A stretch of 64,000 nt of DNA from Francisella adeliensis (GCF_003290445.1 NZ_CP021781.1:310001-374000), one strand, 5' to 3'. Positions 43,026-52,784 are shown, counted from the first letter of the stretch. The notes: generated from the sequence alone by a model not told the origin. Numbers and translations are program-made.

Positions 43026-45071
43026 ATGTCACAAGCTATAATTGATAGTTTTATTGCTTTAGATAACGCGATTATAGGAATATTAGTTATTGATAAGCAT
43101 AAAAATATCAAAGTTGCTAATAGTACAGCTTGTGAAATTTTTGGTTATGAAAAGAGTGAACTACTTGATCATAATATAAAAATGTTAATGCCTGAAGATA
43201 TTGCTAAAAACCATAATGATAATGTTGACAGATATATCACTTCTCGCAAGGCTAGGGTCCTTGGTCAGCCACTTCAGCTGCCAGGTGTCAAAAAAGATGG
43301 ATCCCTTTTAAATCTACTAATTTCTATAAGTGAGATAGAGACAGATGAGCCTTGTTTTGTAGGCTTAATACAAGATTTAACTCAGCAAACTCGTGAGCAA
43401 TCCAAATACAATGCTATAGATGCTACAAGCTATGCTTCTTGGGTATATAATGCTATGGAAGATAAATTTTATTGGAGTGTTGAGCACTTTGAATACTTTG
43501 GAGTTAAAGTAACAAAAGATAAAAGTATTTCATTGGATTATTGGATAGAGTTAATCCATCCAGAAGATCGGAGTAAGTTTAGAGAGGCTATAGAACAGAT
43601 TATTTCAAAACAACAGTTACTTGATATTATTTTTAAACTTAATTGCAATTCTGAGATAAAAACAATCAGGATGTTTGCTAATTATTCAAATGACTATAAA
43701 GGTGAATTAAACTATATCGATGGTATCAGTGTAGATGTAACTGATAGAGTTAAGTTTTCACAGCTACAAAAAATAGTGAATATAGATCTCCTTACAGAGT
43801 GTAATAGTAGGTTTTATTTTGAAAAAGCATTAAATAATTCCATAGAAAACTTCTTACAGAAGGGAGAAGGTTTTGCACTAATACTTATTGATATTAAAAG
43901 GTTTAAAGATCTTAATGATTATTACGGGCATAGTGCTGGGGATCAAGTGCTTAAAAAAATTGCATCATTGCTAAAAAAAAGCTCTCGTATCAGAAGAGAA
44001 GATGTATTAGCTAGGCTTGATGGAGATGAATTTGCAATAATTTGTAATAATATACAGTCGCAAACAGAGCTTAAAGAAATTGCTGAGAGAATCTCGAGCA
44101 TTATCAACACAACCATACAGGTAGATAGTGCAGAGATAAATGTGGCTACTCATATAGGTGTGGTTTCAAGCCAATATGACAATAAAAATCTACGTACTTA
44201 TGCAGATTTTGCTATGAGTGCTGCTAAGAAAAGAAATTTGGATATTTGTTATTTTAATGAAAATATTAAAAATGAGTATTATGAAAATATAATACTTGAT
44301 CATGCAGTTAAAGATATTATTGATAATGGAAATATAAGAGTTACATACCAATCTATTCATGATCTAAAGACATCTAAGGCTATAGGTTTTGAGGTTCTTG
44401 CTAGGTCTTCAACGAAAGCCTTTAGTGGTATTAATATTGGTAATTTAGTTGAGTTAATTGAGAGAAATGGTCTAGCAGATAGACTAAATAAGCTAGTAAT
44501 TAATAAAATCTTCTTAGACTTAGAAAAAGTTGAGTTACCAAAAGATTTTAAAATCTCTATAAATATTTCTCCTAGTGTTATAAATCTTGCACGGCATCTT
44601 AAAGATTTGGTAGATATTGTTTCTCAAAAGAGAAAAAATCTATCAACTGACTGCGATATTGTTTTTGAGATTATAGAATCATCAATCATGTCATTTACAG
44701 AAAGAGAAATAACAGAAGCTCGAGAGATGTTTAAAAAGTCTAATATACTACTAGCTATTGATGATTTTGGTACTGGTTACTCATCATTTGGAAGATTAAT
44801 GGACGGTGGCTTTGATATATTAAAGCTTGATAAGTCATTATTAGATAAACTGATGCAGGGAGTTGTTGGAAGCAAAAGTATCTTTGAATCAATAAATAGC
44901 ATAGCTAAAGAAATGGATATGAAGTTGATAGTAGAAGGGGTTGAAACTAAAGAAGCCTTAGATTTGGTTGAAAGCTTGGGCTATAGGTATGTTCAAGGCT
45001 ATATATTTTCTAAGCCAGAAGGTTTAGGAGCATTAGTCGATAAAGGGGTTTTAAAATATAAAACAAAATGA
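43026..45071 (+). CDS. PAS-PAS-GGDEF-EAL c-di-GMP protein
   Basis: A 681-residue cytoplasmic signalling protein. PAS domain 1 spans ~8-120, PAS 2 ~130-240, GGDEF ~250-410 and EAL ~420-670. The cyclase site reads DGDEF near residue 332, with a product-inhibition RRED motif (RxxD) five residues before it. The EAL domain keeps its catalytic set: FEVLAR (EVL at ~455), INISP, EIIES, DDFGTGYSS near 578, VEGVE and QGY. Phosphodiesterase activity looks intact; cyclase activity is uncertain because the first Gly is Asp. It should set local c-di-GMP for the synthase. Confidence 0.93.
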   Translation: MSQAIIDSFIALDNAIIGILVIDKHKNIKVANSTACEIFGYEKSELLDHNIKMLMPEDIAKNHNDNVDRYITSRKARVLGQPLQLPGVKKDGSLLNLLISISEIETDEPCFVGLIQDLTQQTREQSKYNAIDATSYASWVYNAMEDKFYWSVEHFEYFGVKVTKDKSISLDYWIELIHPEDRSKFREAIEQIISKQQLLDIIFKLNCNSEIKTIRMFANYSNDYKGELNYIDGISVDVTDRVKFSQLQKIVNIDLLTECNSRFYFEKALNNSIENFLQKGEGFALILIDIKRFKDLNDYYGHSAGDQVLKKIASLLKKSSRIRREDVLARLDGDEFAIICNNIQSQTELKEIAERISSIINTTIQVDSAEINVATHIGVVSSQYDNKNLRTYADFAMSAAKKRNLDICYFNENIKNEYYENIILDHAVKDIIDNGNIRVTYQSIHDLKTSKAIGFEVLARSSTKAFSGINIGNLVELIERNGLADRLNKLVINKIFLDLEKVELPKDFKISINISPSVINLARHLKDLVDIVSQKRKNLSTDCDIVFEIIESSIMSFTEREITEAREMFKKSNILLAIDDFGTGYSSFGRLMDGGFDILKLDKSLLDKLMQGVVGSKSIFESINSIAKEMDMKLIVEGVETKEALDLVESLGYRYVQGYIFSKPEGLGALVDKGVLKYKTK

Positions 45072-45730
45072 GTTTTTTAAGTTTTGTATCATCATTAGTT
45101 CAAAAATTTACAAAGCAAAATTGTTTGTTATGTCATCAAAGTTCAGATGAAGTGATTTGTAATTACTGTTTTGATGATATGGCGAGTAACCTGCATTTAA
45201 CAAAAGAGCAAGTTGAGTTAGATGTGGAGTATGATTATTTCTATCTTTCTAGTTATTCGATAGAGATGAAGTTTTTATTGCAGAAACTCAAATTCAGTAA
45301 GGATTTACTTATTGTACCAATTTTTGAAAAGCTTTTTGATAAATGGTGGGGCAGCTTTGCAAATAAACATTTAGTTGATGTAGATGCTATAGCAGTAGTG
45401 CCAAGCCATCGCTTGCGTTATCTTTATAGAGGATTTAACCAAGCAGAAGTTATAGCACAAAGCATAGCTGATAAAATTAGTATAACGACGACATTTGAGC
45501 ATTATAAACGCTCAAAGTATACCAAGCCACAATCAAAATCCTCAAAAGCACAAAGAGCAGAACAGATATCAGGAGTATTTGAGCTTACAAAGCCAATCAC
45601 AGCGAAGCACCTTATAGTTTTTGATGATGTGCTAACTACAGGCTCAACCTTGAAAGAGTTTATAGCAACTATAAAAGAAGGTAGTAAGATTGAGAAAATC
45701 TCGGTGGTTACGCTAGTTAGAGTTGGATAA
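45068..45730 (+). CDS. comF: ComF-family phosphoribosyltransferase-like protein
   Basis: A 220-residue ComF homolog. An N-terminal zinc ribbon (CLLCHQ...CNYC near 20-36) precedes a PRTase domain with VVPSHRLRYLYRGFNQAEVIA and the PRPP loop VFDDVLTTGSTL near 185. In other bacteria it is needed for natural transformation, and this genome also carries dprA. It overlaps the PAS-GGDEF-EAL gene by four bases (ATGA), so it rides at the end of the c-di-GMP operon. Confidence 0.9.
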   Translation: MSFLSFVSSLVQKFTKQNCLLCHQSSDEVICNYCFDDMASNLHLTKEQVELDVEYDYFYLSSYSIEMKFLLQKLKFSKDLLIVPIFEKLFDKWWGSFANKHLVDVDAIAVVPSHRLRYLYRGFNQAEVIAQSIADKISITTTFEHYKRSKYTKPQSKSSKAQRAEQISGVFELTKPITAKHLIVFDDVLTTGSTLKEFIATIKEGSKIEKISVVTLVRVG

Positions 45731-45734
45731 ATAA

Positions 45735-48029
45735 TTAAATAGTATTTGCAGTAAATCGTTGTTTAACTTTATCTCTGTCGAGTATTATGATGCTTTTTGC
45801 AGGGACACTTAACTTTTGATATTTCTTAGAGGTTTCAGCAAAATTCGCAATTACTGAGATATGATTTGAAAATTCTGTGCGTTGGAGTAGTTTGTCTTTG
45901 CTTAGATAATCAAAACTAGTCATTTGTTGCTGCACTAAGACTCTATGCCATTTAGACCAGATAGGCAGATACTTACTCAACAGAGGTTTTTGTTCAGACC
46001 ATGCTTTTCTATCTAAATGCAATAGTGGTGGATAGTTGTAGAGAAAAGTTTTCAATATGTTATTTTTTATTTCAGATGGGAACTTAAAAGTCGCATACTC
46101 CCAGTGATCAGATGTAATTATACTATCATTATAAACTAGTTGAAAAAGGGGGACTTCAAAACTAGGATTATAATATATATAGCTTAAAAGTGGTTTTAAT
46201 GGTGTTGGCTTGCCGTAACGATCTGGGATACCATCAGGAGACCAATACCCTCCCATATAATATTTTGAATTTTTATTTCGACGCATATCTTTATCCCATA
46301 TTCCTTGAGAAACTAAGCCATGTCCAAATACAGCTACAGGAGCAACATAATCTTTGCCATCTTCCGTACCGACAACTAACTTATATTTATTCGCTGCCCA
46401 TTGCATACGATCTAATCTATTTTGAGCATCTTGCATTTTACTCATAGGATGTTTGGCTGAAAAGTCATTATTAAGATCGCCAGCACCATCTGTATCAAAA
46501 AACCAAGAATTAAAAGGGGTTTTATCTTTGTTTATAGCATCATTTAAGCGTAAATGCACTTCAGGAGTTGCAAATGAAGAGTTTAAGCTATGACCTCTAC
46601 CTAAGAAGCCAGTTTTGTATTCTCCATTTTGTTTGATTACAGCGGCTCTTGTGTATAAGGTTTTATCATTGAAGATGCCCGTTGACCAAGAACCTTTTCC
46701 TGGTTGTTGTAGCGAGTGGTAAGAATCATAAGGAGCGATTAAGTAACCATCATCAATAGCTTGTTTTATCACATTTGCATGATAAGTGCCATCTGAAATC
46801 TCATTTAACCCAAGCCAAGCATTTTTTAAGCCGATACTTTGTAAGTCATCTAACATTGCTAAAGAAACACCATTACCCCATAATTTAACTGGTTGAATAT
46901 ATTCAGCGTAAGCAGATTGAATGAGGTTTTTGTTTAATTGGATAATTTCAGCAGATGTTTGCTTTTCTTTAAGTAAAGAAGCTGCTATGGTATTTAATTT
47001 AGTAGAAGCAAATGCTTTTTTATTCCAGAGTTTTGGATCGGCAATTAGAGATTTAAAAGCATCATCAAGCTGTGCTTCTAAAGCTGGATATACCCATTTC
47101 TGTTTGGCAAAATTTTCTAAAATATTATTTGAGGATCTCTTAAGTAAAGTGTTGAAGTATTTTGTGGGATTATAAGTTTTACTCGCAAGTTGTTGCTTTA
47201 TAAATTCATGAAGTTTACGCCAGTTTACATTTTTATTTCCAATTAATTCGTCACCCCATAGATAAATAAAGGGAGCGCCATATAGCTTGGTAACATTTGG
47301 AGCAATTTTAGCTTTTTCTGTTAAGGTTACAAATTTACCCTCAGCTATTTTATGTTCACGATATGTGTTAGCTATTACATTAGGATCATTTTTTAATAAT
47401 TTAATTGTAAAACCAAATGATCTTTTTTCATTGAGAATATTAAATGTATGAGAGAAGCTTAAGCCTAATCTATTTTTTCCAGTAAACCAAAAATTATTGT
47501 CAAAGGGGTTGTTAATTTGGTAGTAAAGAACTGAATCTCCAAAACCTGCTGTTAGGAATTGCATTGATAGGTTTGCAAGGCCTGTTAATGAGTCTTTCTC
47601 ATTTGTAGTTGAAGTTAGATAATTAATCCATTTTGGATCTGTGGTCGGAATGAATCGTCCTTCTAACATTGGAAGTAAGAAAGAGTTTGAGTTATTGATA
47701 ATTGGGAATGTAATAGAGTTATTATCTGTTTTTTTTAGTTTTATAATGTTGGAGAAGCTAACATCAAGACTATTATTGTTTAGTTTGAAATCAACTTTGA
47801 CATTATTGCGATCAAAGACTAATTCTTGTTTATTTTGAAGTTTTATGTCGAATTTTTCTTCAGTTTGAGCTACTGAGACCGGGAAGCTCTTAGAGTTTGA
47901 TTTTAAATCAACCTTTAAAGTTGCTGGGTTGATCAAGAAACAAGAAGTTTTGTCACAAAGTTGAACTGGGTTAGCAATAGTCGTCCCAAAAGTAAGAAAG
48001 ATTAATGGGAGTAAATATTTTAATTTCAT
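45735..48029 (-). CDS. Secreted glycoside hydrolase (GH101/GH129-related)
   Basis: A 764-residue exported glycosidase. The ATG at 48029 gives a signal peptide (MKLKYLLPLIF, cleavage near IANP); an in-frame ATG 14 codons earlier would bury it. Beta-rich N-terminal domain (~25-270), then a TIM-barrel-like region with NAWLGLNEIS, APYDSYHSL, WFFDTDGAGDLNNDF and VGTEDGKDYV, acidic clusters typical of retaining glycosidases, as in alpha-N-acetylgalactosaminidase-related families. Specificity unknown. It converges with comF four bases apart and may trim or degrade a polysaccharide; a link to the neighbouring synthase is inference. Confidence 0.75.
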   Translation of the reverse strand: MKLKYLLPLIFLTFGTTIANPVQLCDKTSCFLINPATLKVDLKSNSKSFPVSVAQTEEKFDIKLQNKQELVFDRNNVKVDFKLNNNSLDVSFSNIIKLKKTDNNSITFPIINNSNSFLLPMLEGRFIPTTDPKWINYLTSTTNEKDSLTGLANLSMQFLTAGFGDSVLYYQINNPFDNNFWFTGKNRLGLSFSHTFNILNEKRSFGFTIKLLKNDPNVIANTYREHKIAEGKFVTLTEKAKIAPNVTKLYGAPFIYLWGDELIGNKNVNWRKLHEFIKQQLASKTYNPTKYFNTLLKRSSNNILENFAKQKWVYPALEAQLDDAFKSLIADPKLWNKKAFASTKLNTIAASLLKEKQTSAEIIQLNKNLIQSAYAEYIQPVKLWGNGVSLAMLDDLQSIGLKNAWLGLNEISDGTYHANVIKQAIDDGYLIAPYDSYHSLQQPGKGSWSTGIFNDKTLYTRAAVIKQNGEYKTGFLGRGHSLNSSFATPEVHLRLNDAINKDKTPFNSWFFDTDGAGDLNNDFSAKHPMSKMQDAQNRLDRMQWAANKYKLVVGTEDGKDYVAPVAVFGHGLVSQGIWDKDMRRNKNSKYYMGGYWSPDGIPDRYGKPTPLKPLLSYIYYNPSFEVPLFQLVYNDSIITSDHWEYATFKFPSEIKNNILKTFLYNYPPLLHLDRKAWSEQKPLLSKYLPIWSKWHRVLVQQQMTSFDYLSKDKLLQRTEFSNHISVIANFAETSKKYQKLSVPAKSIIILDRDKVKQRFTANTI

Positions 48030-48113
48030 AATTGCAGGATAGATTCGGTATTTGTATGAAGATTGTATCATGAGAAAATTTCATAAAGGCAATGCTCTAT
48101 AGCAAATCTATCT

Positions 48114-48452
48114 TCATTCAGGTAGTTTGAGACTCATTTTGCCACCCAAGATATGAGCATGAATATGAAACACCATTTGGCCACCTTCTTTACCTGTGTT
48201 GAAAATAGTTTTAAAGCCTCTTAAGCCATTTTCTTTGGCTATTTTAGGAATTGCTAGCATCAGCTTACCCATCATTTCTTCATCGCCAGGTTCAAGCTCG
48301 TTTAAGCTAGCTATATGTTTTTTTGGAATAACCAAAATATGTACTTCAGCAGATGGATTTATATCATGAAATGCTAATACATTCTTATCTTCATAGACCT
48401 TTTTAGATGGTATTTCACCAGCAATAATTTTACAAAATATACAGTCAGACAT
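48114..48452 (-). CDS. hinT: HIT-family nucleotide hydrolase
   Basis: A 112-residue histidine-triad protein of the HinT branch: CIFCKIIAGEIPS at the start, DINPSAEVHILVIPK in the middle and the triad HIHAH at residues 96-100. HinT enzymes hydrolyse AMP-lysine-type phosphoramidates. The gene begins one base after the ubiB stop and ends the ubiE-ubiJ-ubiB-hinT group. Confidence 0.94.
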   Translation of the reverse strand: MSDCIFCKIIAGEIPSKKVYEDKNVLAFHDINPSAEVHILVIPKKHIASLNELEPGDEEMMGKLMLAIPKIAKENGLRGFKTIFNTGKEGGQMVFHIHAHILGGKMSLKLPE

Positions 48453-48453
48453 T

Positions 48454-50106
48454 CTACTTTCCTTTTTTGAATATATAGTAAACTAATAATCCAAAGCCAC
48501 TTACACTCAGGGCAGTGTGATTTTGCTCCATAAAGTTTTGCAAACTCATTAAAATATTTAAATTATCATAGATATCGTAAAAGGAGCCAAGTCCAAGTAA
48601 TGTAACACCAAGTATTAAAGACCATTTTTTTGATTTTTTAGTTTCAACATTAGTGTGTTGGGTACTAGGTTCTTTTTTTAGGTTGTTTTGAGTTTGTTGC
48701 AATATATCAAATACCATCTGTGGTAATTCTGGCAGTTTGTCGCTTACTCTAGGCATATTTTCAAGCGTTCTTTTATAAAAGCCACTCCAGCCCATTTGTT
48801 CTTTCATCCATTTTTCTAGAATTGGGCGAGATGTATCCCAAATATTTAGCTCAGGACATAGGTTTTGACCTAAACCTTCTACGTGAAATAAGGTCTTCTG
48901 TAAAAGCGTAAGTTGTGGTTGAATATTCATCTTAAAGCGACGAGCAACATTAAAAAGTTGCATTAGAGTGTAGCCTAGAGATATTTCACTCATAGGTCGC
49001 TCAAATATTGGCTCACATACAGTTCTAATTGCTGACTCAAGTACATCAACACGAGTGTCAGCAGGCACCCAACCTGATTCAATGTGAAGTTCTGCAACTT
49101 TACGATAGTCACGATTGAAAAATGCTAGAAAATTACCTGCTAGGTAGCGTTGATCATCACGATTAAGTGTACCAACTATACCAAAGTCTATGGAAATATA
49201 TTTCGGATCAGCTGGATTTGTGACATCAATAAACATATTGCCAGGGTGCATGTCAGCGTGAAAGAAGCAATCATTAAAAACTTGGCTATAGAATATTTGA
49301 ACCCCTCGTTCTGCTAATAATCTGCGATCTACGCCAAGCTTATCAAGAGTGTCAATATCTGAAACGCTTACACCGCCGACTTTTTCCATCACCATTACAG
49401 AAGAGCTAGTATACTCCCAATGAATTTTAGGGATATAGTGAATAGGGTTACCTTCAAAGTTACGGCGAAGCTGAGATGCATTTGAAGCTTCACGAACAAG
49501 ATCAAGTTCATCAAAGAAACTTTGGTTGATTTCACCTACAATTTCAACAGGCTTAAACCTTTTAATGCCATTGAAAAGGGCTAGCGTTTTAGCAACTATA
49601 AGCATTAATGAAGTATCAATTTTAAGAATTTTTTCGATATTTGGCCTTAAAACTTTTACCACAACTTCTTCTTCTGTGTGCAGCGTTGCACTATGGACTT
49701 GTGCTACTGATGCGGAAGCAAGAGGGATTTCATCAAATGATTTGAAAATTTCCTCAAGTGGTTTTCTTGTGGCATTTTGTATTTGTTTAATTGCAATTTT
49801 GCTATCAAAAGCAGGAACATTATCTTGTAACTTAGCAATTTCTTTGATTGCTTCAGGTGGTAGTATATCAGCACGAATAGATAGTGCTTGTCCAAATTTT
49901 ATAAATATCGGACCGAGTTTTTCTAAAGCTTCTCTTAGTCGTACACCATGCTTGAGTCTACGCATTTTTAGAGAGTAGTAAAATGGGTTTAACAGTAGTA
50001 TTAATCTTAAGCTTTTAATTTTAGTTGCTCGTACTGGTTCATTAAGTAGGCAGTACCTGTTAATGATATAAAAAATATAGATTAGTCTAAAGAATTTCTT
50101 AATCAT
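48454..50106 (-). CDS. ubiB: Ubiquinone biosynthesis protein UbiB
   Basis: A 550-residue ABC1/ADCK-family atypical kinase required for ubiquinone synthesis. LGPIFIKFGQALSIR is the family KxGQ motif, followed by ASASVAQVHSA (the Ala-rich nucleotide loop), VVKVLRP, HADMHPGNMF and SIDFGIVG. Two C-terminal TM helices near 500-545 anchor it. It overlaps the ubiJ end by eight bases. Confidence 0.96.
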   Translation of the reverse strand: MIKKFFRLIYIFYIINRYCLLNEPVRATKIKSLRLILLLNPFYYSLKMRRLKHGVRLREALEKLGPIFIKFGQALSIRADILPPEAIKEIAKLQDNVPAFDSKIAIKQIQNATRKPLEEIFKSFDEIPLASASVAQVHSATLHTEEEVVVKVLRPNIEKILKIDTSLMLIVAKTLALFNGIKRFKPVEIVGEINQSFFDELDLVREASNASQLRRNFEGNPIHYIPKIHWEYTSSSVMVMEKVGGVSVSDIDTLDKLGVDRRLLAERGVQIFYSQVFNDCFFHADMHPGNMFIDVTNPADPKYISIDFGIVGTLNRDDQRYLAGNFLAFFNRDYRKVAELHIESGWVPADTRVDVLESAIRTVCEPIFERPMSEISLGYTLMQLFNVARRFKMNIQPQLTLLQKTLFHVEGLGQNLCPELNIWDTSRPILEKWMKEQMGWSGFYKRTLENMPRVSDKLPELPQMVFDILQQTQNNLKKEPSTQHTNVETKKSKKWSLILGVTLLGLGSFYDIYDNLNILMSLQNFMEQNHTALSVSGFGLLVYYIFKKGK

Positions 50107-50686
50107 TGAACTGGCCTTGTAGTAGTTGGTATTTTGCTTCTATCCTATCTACAGCTTGTTTTAGCTCCTTTATATCGCGATAGAAAATATCTATCTCATT
50201 TTGAGAGATTAAAATCTTTTTTTCTTCTGTAAGATAATCTTTTATATCAATAAGAGTTTCACCACGCGAGGTTTTTAGATATTCTTTAGCCTTTGTGAAA
50301 GGTTTTGCTACTATATTGGCAAACTCTGGGCTTGTCGCTTGAGATATTTTATAGATAATATCAATATCAATAGCCTCAAAAAATGTATAGAACTCTTTTA
50401 GATCTTTTAAACTACCTTCGTAATTTAGCTTATCAGTCATTATTAGTTCTTGAAGATTTTTATTAAATACAAGCTCAATAATAAAAGCTAGCTTCCCACT
50501 TAGTAAGTTCTTACTGGTTTGCGTGTTTGCTGTTAGAGTTTGATTTTTAACTTCAAGAGTGATTGTATAATCTAAATCTGAGATATGTACACTAAGAGGT
50601 TTACCGTTTAATGGTAGTAAAAGGGCTGGTACTTGAGGGTCTAGCTTTGGTAATAAAGTTAGAGCTTTATTGATAGTTTCAATCAT
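50099..50686 (-). CDS. ubiJ: Ubiquinone biosynthesis accessory factor UbiJ
   Basis: A 195-residue SCP2-domain protein between ubiE and ubiB, the standard place for UbiJ, the lipid-binding scaffold of the Ubi complex. The first ~110 residues show the sterol-carrier fold pattern (TLEVKNQTLTANTQTS...LSGKLAFIIELVF). The C-terminal ~40 residues form a coiled coil (IDIFYRDIKELKQAVDRIE), as in UbiJ/UbiK partners. Identification rests largely on synteny plus fold. Confidence 0.88.
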   Translation of the reverse strand: MIETINKALTLLPKLDPQVPALLLPLNGKPLSVHISDLDYTITLEVKNQTLTANTQTSKNLLSGKLAFIIELVFNKNLQELIMTDKLNYEGSLKDLKEFYTFFEAIDIDIIYKISQATSPEFANIVAKPFTKAKEYLKTSRGETLIDIKDYLTEEKKILISQNEIDIFYRDIKELKQAVDRIEAKYQLLQGQFND

Positions 50687-50689
50687 ACT

Positions 50690-51442
50690 TTAGTATTTAT
50701 ATCCTGTATGTAATGCTACTATTCCACCTGTTAGATTTTGGTATTCTGCATTGTCAAAACCAGCATCAAACATCATCTGCTTTAGAGTTTCTTGATCTGG
50801 ATGCTTACGGATAGATTCAGCTAAGTATTTGTAACTTTCAGCATCTTGAGTGATGATTTTACCCATAAATGGTAAAGCTTTAAATGAGTATTCATCGTAT
50901 ATTTTAGAAAGCATTGGTACTATAGGCTTAGAGAACTCTAGCACTAGTAACCTACCACCTGGTTTTAATACTCTACATATCGAAGCTAGTGCTTTTGCCT
51001 TATCTGTAACATTTCTTAAGCCAAAAGAGATTGTTATGCAATCAAAATAGTTGTCAGGAAAAGGCAAGCTTTCCGCATTTGCTTGTACATATTCGATATT
51101 ACCAACACAACCTCTATTAGTAAGTTTTTCTTTACCAACTTCTAGCATTGATGAGTTAATATCACTTAAAATAACCTTACCTTCATCACCAACTTGTTGA
51201 CAAAACTTATAAGCTAAATCGCCAGTACCGCCAGCTAAATCTAGTACTCTATCGCCTTTACGCACACTAGCTTTAGAGATAGTTATTTTTTTCCAAATAC
51301 GGTGAATACCAAATGACATTAAATCATTCATAATGTCATACTTTGCTGCTACAGAGTGAAATACTCCAGCTACTTTTTGTTGCTTTTGTTCCCAAGGTAC
51401 TTCTGAGAAGCCAAAATCTGTTGTTTTATTTTCTTTAGACAT
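50690..51442 (-). CDS. ubiE: Ubiquinone/menaquinone C-methyltransferase
   Basis: SAM-dependent C-methylation in quinone synthesis. The 250-residue protein has [22 protein letters not shown], motif [13 protein letters not shown] near 66, [14 protein letters not shown] and a C-terminal [12 protein letters not shown], all characteristic of UbiE/COQ5. First gene of the minus-strand ubi operon. Confidence 0.97.
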   Translation of the reverse strand: MSKENKTTDFGFSEVPWEQKQQKVAGVFHSVAAKYDIMNDLMSFGIHRIWKKITISKASVRKGDRVLDLAGGTGDLAYKFCQQVGDEGKVILSDINSSMLEVGKEKLTNRGCVGNIEYVQANAESLPFPDNYFDCITISFGLRNVTDKAKALASICRVLKPGGRLLVLEFSKPIVPMLSKIYDEYSFKALPFMGKIITQDAESYKYLAESIRKHPDQETLKQMMFDAGFDNAEYQNLTGGIVALHTGYKY

Positions 51443-51538
51443 TTAAACTAAAGCTTATGTAATAATTTGTTATGTCATTATAGCAGAATATCCTATGTTT
51501 GTATTGGCTAGATGGCGAAAATGAAAGGATGTAAGTTT

Positions 51539-52552
51539 ATGTATATTTTATCTGGTGATATTGGTGGGACTAATACAAGATTAGAAGTATCAATTCTTGA
51601 GAATAAAAAGACTAAAAGTTTAGCTATAAGAAAGTATAAGGGTGCAAATTTTAATTGTTTAACAGATGTTATATCTACTTTTCTGAAAGAGATTGATCTA
51701 AAAGATAAGATTGATTCAGTTTGTCTTGCAGTTGCAGGTTTTGTTTCAAATGGTGAAGTAGAAGTTACTAATCTTCCTTGGCTTGTTTCAGAACAATACA
51801 TTGCAGAAGGTCTCGGTATAGCTCGTGAGAAAGTTAAAGTGATAAATGACTTTGAAGCTATTGGCTATGGGATTGAAAGTTTAGATAGAAAAAAAGATAT
51901 TTTTACTCTTCAAAAGGGTAAATATGATGAGGATAATTTGTGTGCTGTAGTTGGTGCCGGCACTGGCTTAGGAATGTGTTTGGTAAGCTATGATAAAAAT
52001 CATAAGCCTAGAGTCTATAAATCTGAAGGAGGGCATGCTGATTTTTCACCGGTTGATGATGAGCAGGTAGAACTTTTTAAGTTTTTAAGAAAGACATTTC
52101 ACCGTATATCTCCTGAGAGATTTTGTAGTGGTTATGGTATATATAATATCCATAAATATGTAGTTAAACACCCATTATATAGTCAGCCTGAATGTATGGG
52201 ACTTAGAAGGGAACTTTTTAGTGTTTCAGATTCAGATAAAGCTGCTGTAATAGTTAAACATGCAGTCCAGCATCAAGAACCTTCAGCATTAAGAACTGTA
52301 GATATGTTTTTAAGTATTTATGGTTCTATAGCTGGAAATCTTGCTTTGACAAGCTTACCATTTAGAGGTCTTTATATCGCTGGAGGTATTGCACCAAGGT
52401 TGATTGAGCAAATAAAAGAAGGTAAGTTTCTAGATAAGTTTAGAGATAAGGGTAGGATGTCTAGTATGATGAAAGATTTCCCTGTTCATATAATTACAAA
52501 TACCGATGTAGGTCTTATAGGAGCTAGAACTTACGCAGCTAATCTTGTGTAG
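51539..52552 (+). CDS. glk: Glucokinase
   Basis: Phosphorylates glucose with ATP. The 337-residue protein is of the proteobacterial Glk family: SGDIGGTNTRLEV (phosphate-1), VINDFEAIGYG, VVGAGTGLGM, EGGHADFSP and FCSGYGIYNI. Translation from 51539 (AAAGGA nine bases upstream) starts just before the phosphate loop; an in-frame ATG at 51512 would add nine unlikely residues. It overlaps the convergent small gene by 14 bases. Relevance: an MFS sugar porter is elsewhere in the window. Confidence 0.94.
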   Translation: MYILSGDIGGTNTRLEVSILENKKTKSLAIRKYKGANFNCLTDVISTFLKEIDLKDKIDSVCLAVAGFVSNGEVEVTNLPWLVSEQYIAEGLGIAREKVKVINDFEAIGYGIESLDRKKDIFTLQKGKYDEDNLCAVVGAGTGLGMCLVSYDKNHKPRVYKSEGGHADFSPVDDEQVELFKFLRKTFHRISPERFCSGYGIYNIHKYVVKHPLYSQPECMGLRRELFSVSDSDKAAVIVKHAVQHQEPSALRTVDMFLSIYGSIAGNLALTSLPFRGLYIAGGIAPRLIEQIKEGKFLDKFRDKGRMSSMMKDFPVHIITNTDVGLIGARTYAANLV

Positions 52553-52784
52553 AACTTTTATTTGAATAGTGTTTTATTATATTTTTAATGGAGACATAAG
52601 ATAGATAGCACGCACCAGCTATAAGAATTGCAATATATACGCCTAAAAATACCGTAAATATTAATCCTAGAACTGCAATCTCAAGTGTACAAAATATAGC
52701 TAGTATTATTACTAAACATATACTTCCAAATGCTTTTTTATATGGGCATTTTTTTTGTTTTGGTGTTTCTATTTCTTGGTTCAT
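52539..52784 (-). CDS. Small two-helix membrane protein
   Basis: An 81-residue hypothetical. After a Lys/Cys-containing start (QKKCPYKKAFG) come two hydrophobic segments at ~18-42 and ~43-65, then a polar tail. It probably sits in the inner membrane. No family recognised. It overlaps the 3' end of glk convergently by 14 bases and has its own gap of 56 bases to yciB. Confidence 0.55.
   Translation of the reverse strand: MNQEIETPKQKKCPYKKAFGSICLVIILAIFCTLEIAVLGLIFTVFLGVYIAILIAGACYLSYVSIKNIIKHYSNKSSTQD

Noticed and set aside
43026-45071. Frameshift or truncation in the GGDEF-EAL gene
   Set aside because: The frame is open across all four domains and the EAL residues are complete; only the cyclase motif is altered.
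46190-46447. Plus-strand frame inside the glycosidase gene
   Set aside because: Antisense to conserved coding sequence, with no recognisable start signal or domain.
48030-48071. Upstream start for the secreted glycosidase
   Set aside because: It would put 14 polar residues ahead of a good signal peptide; ATG at 48029 is preferred.
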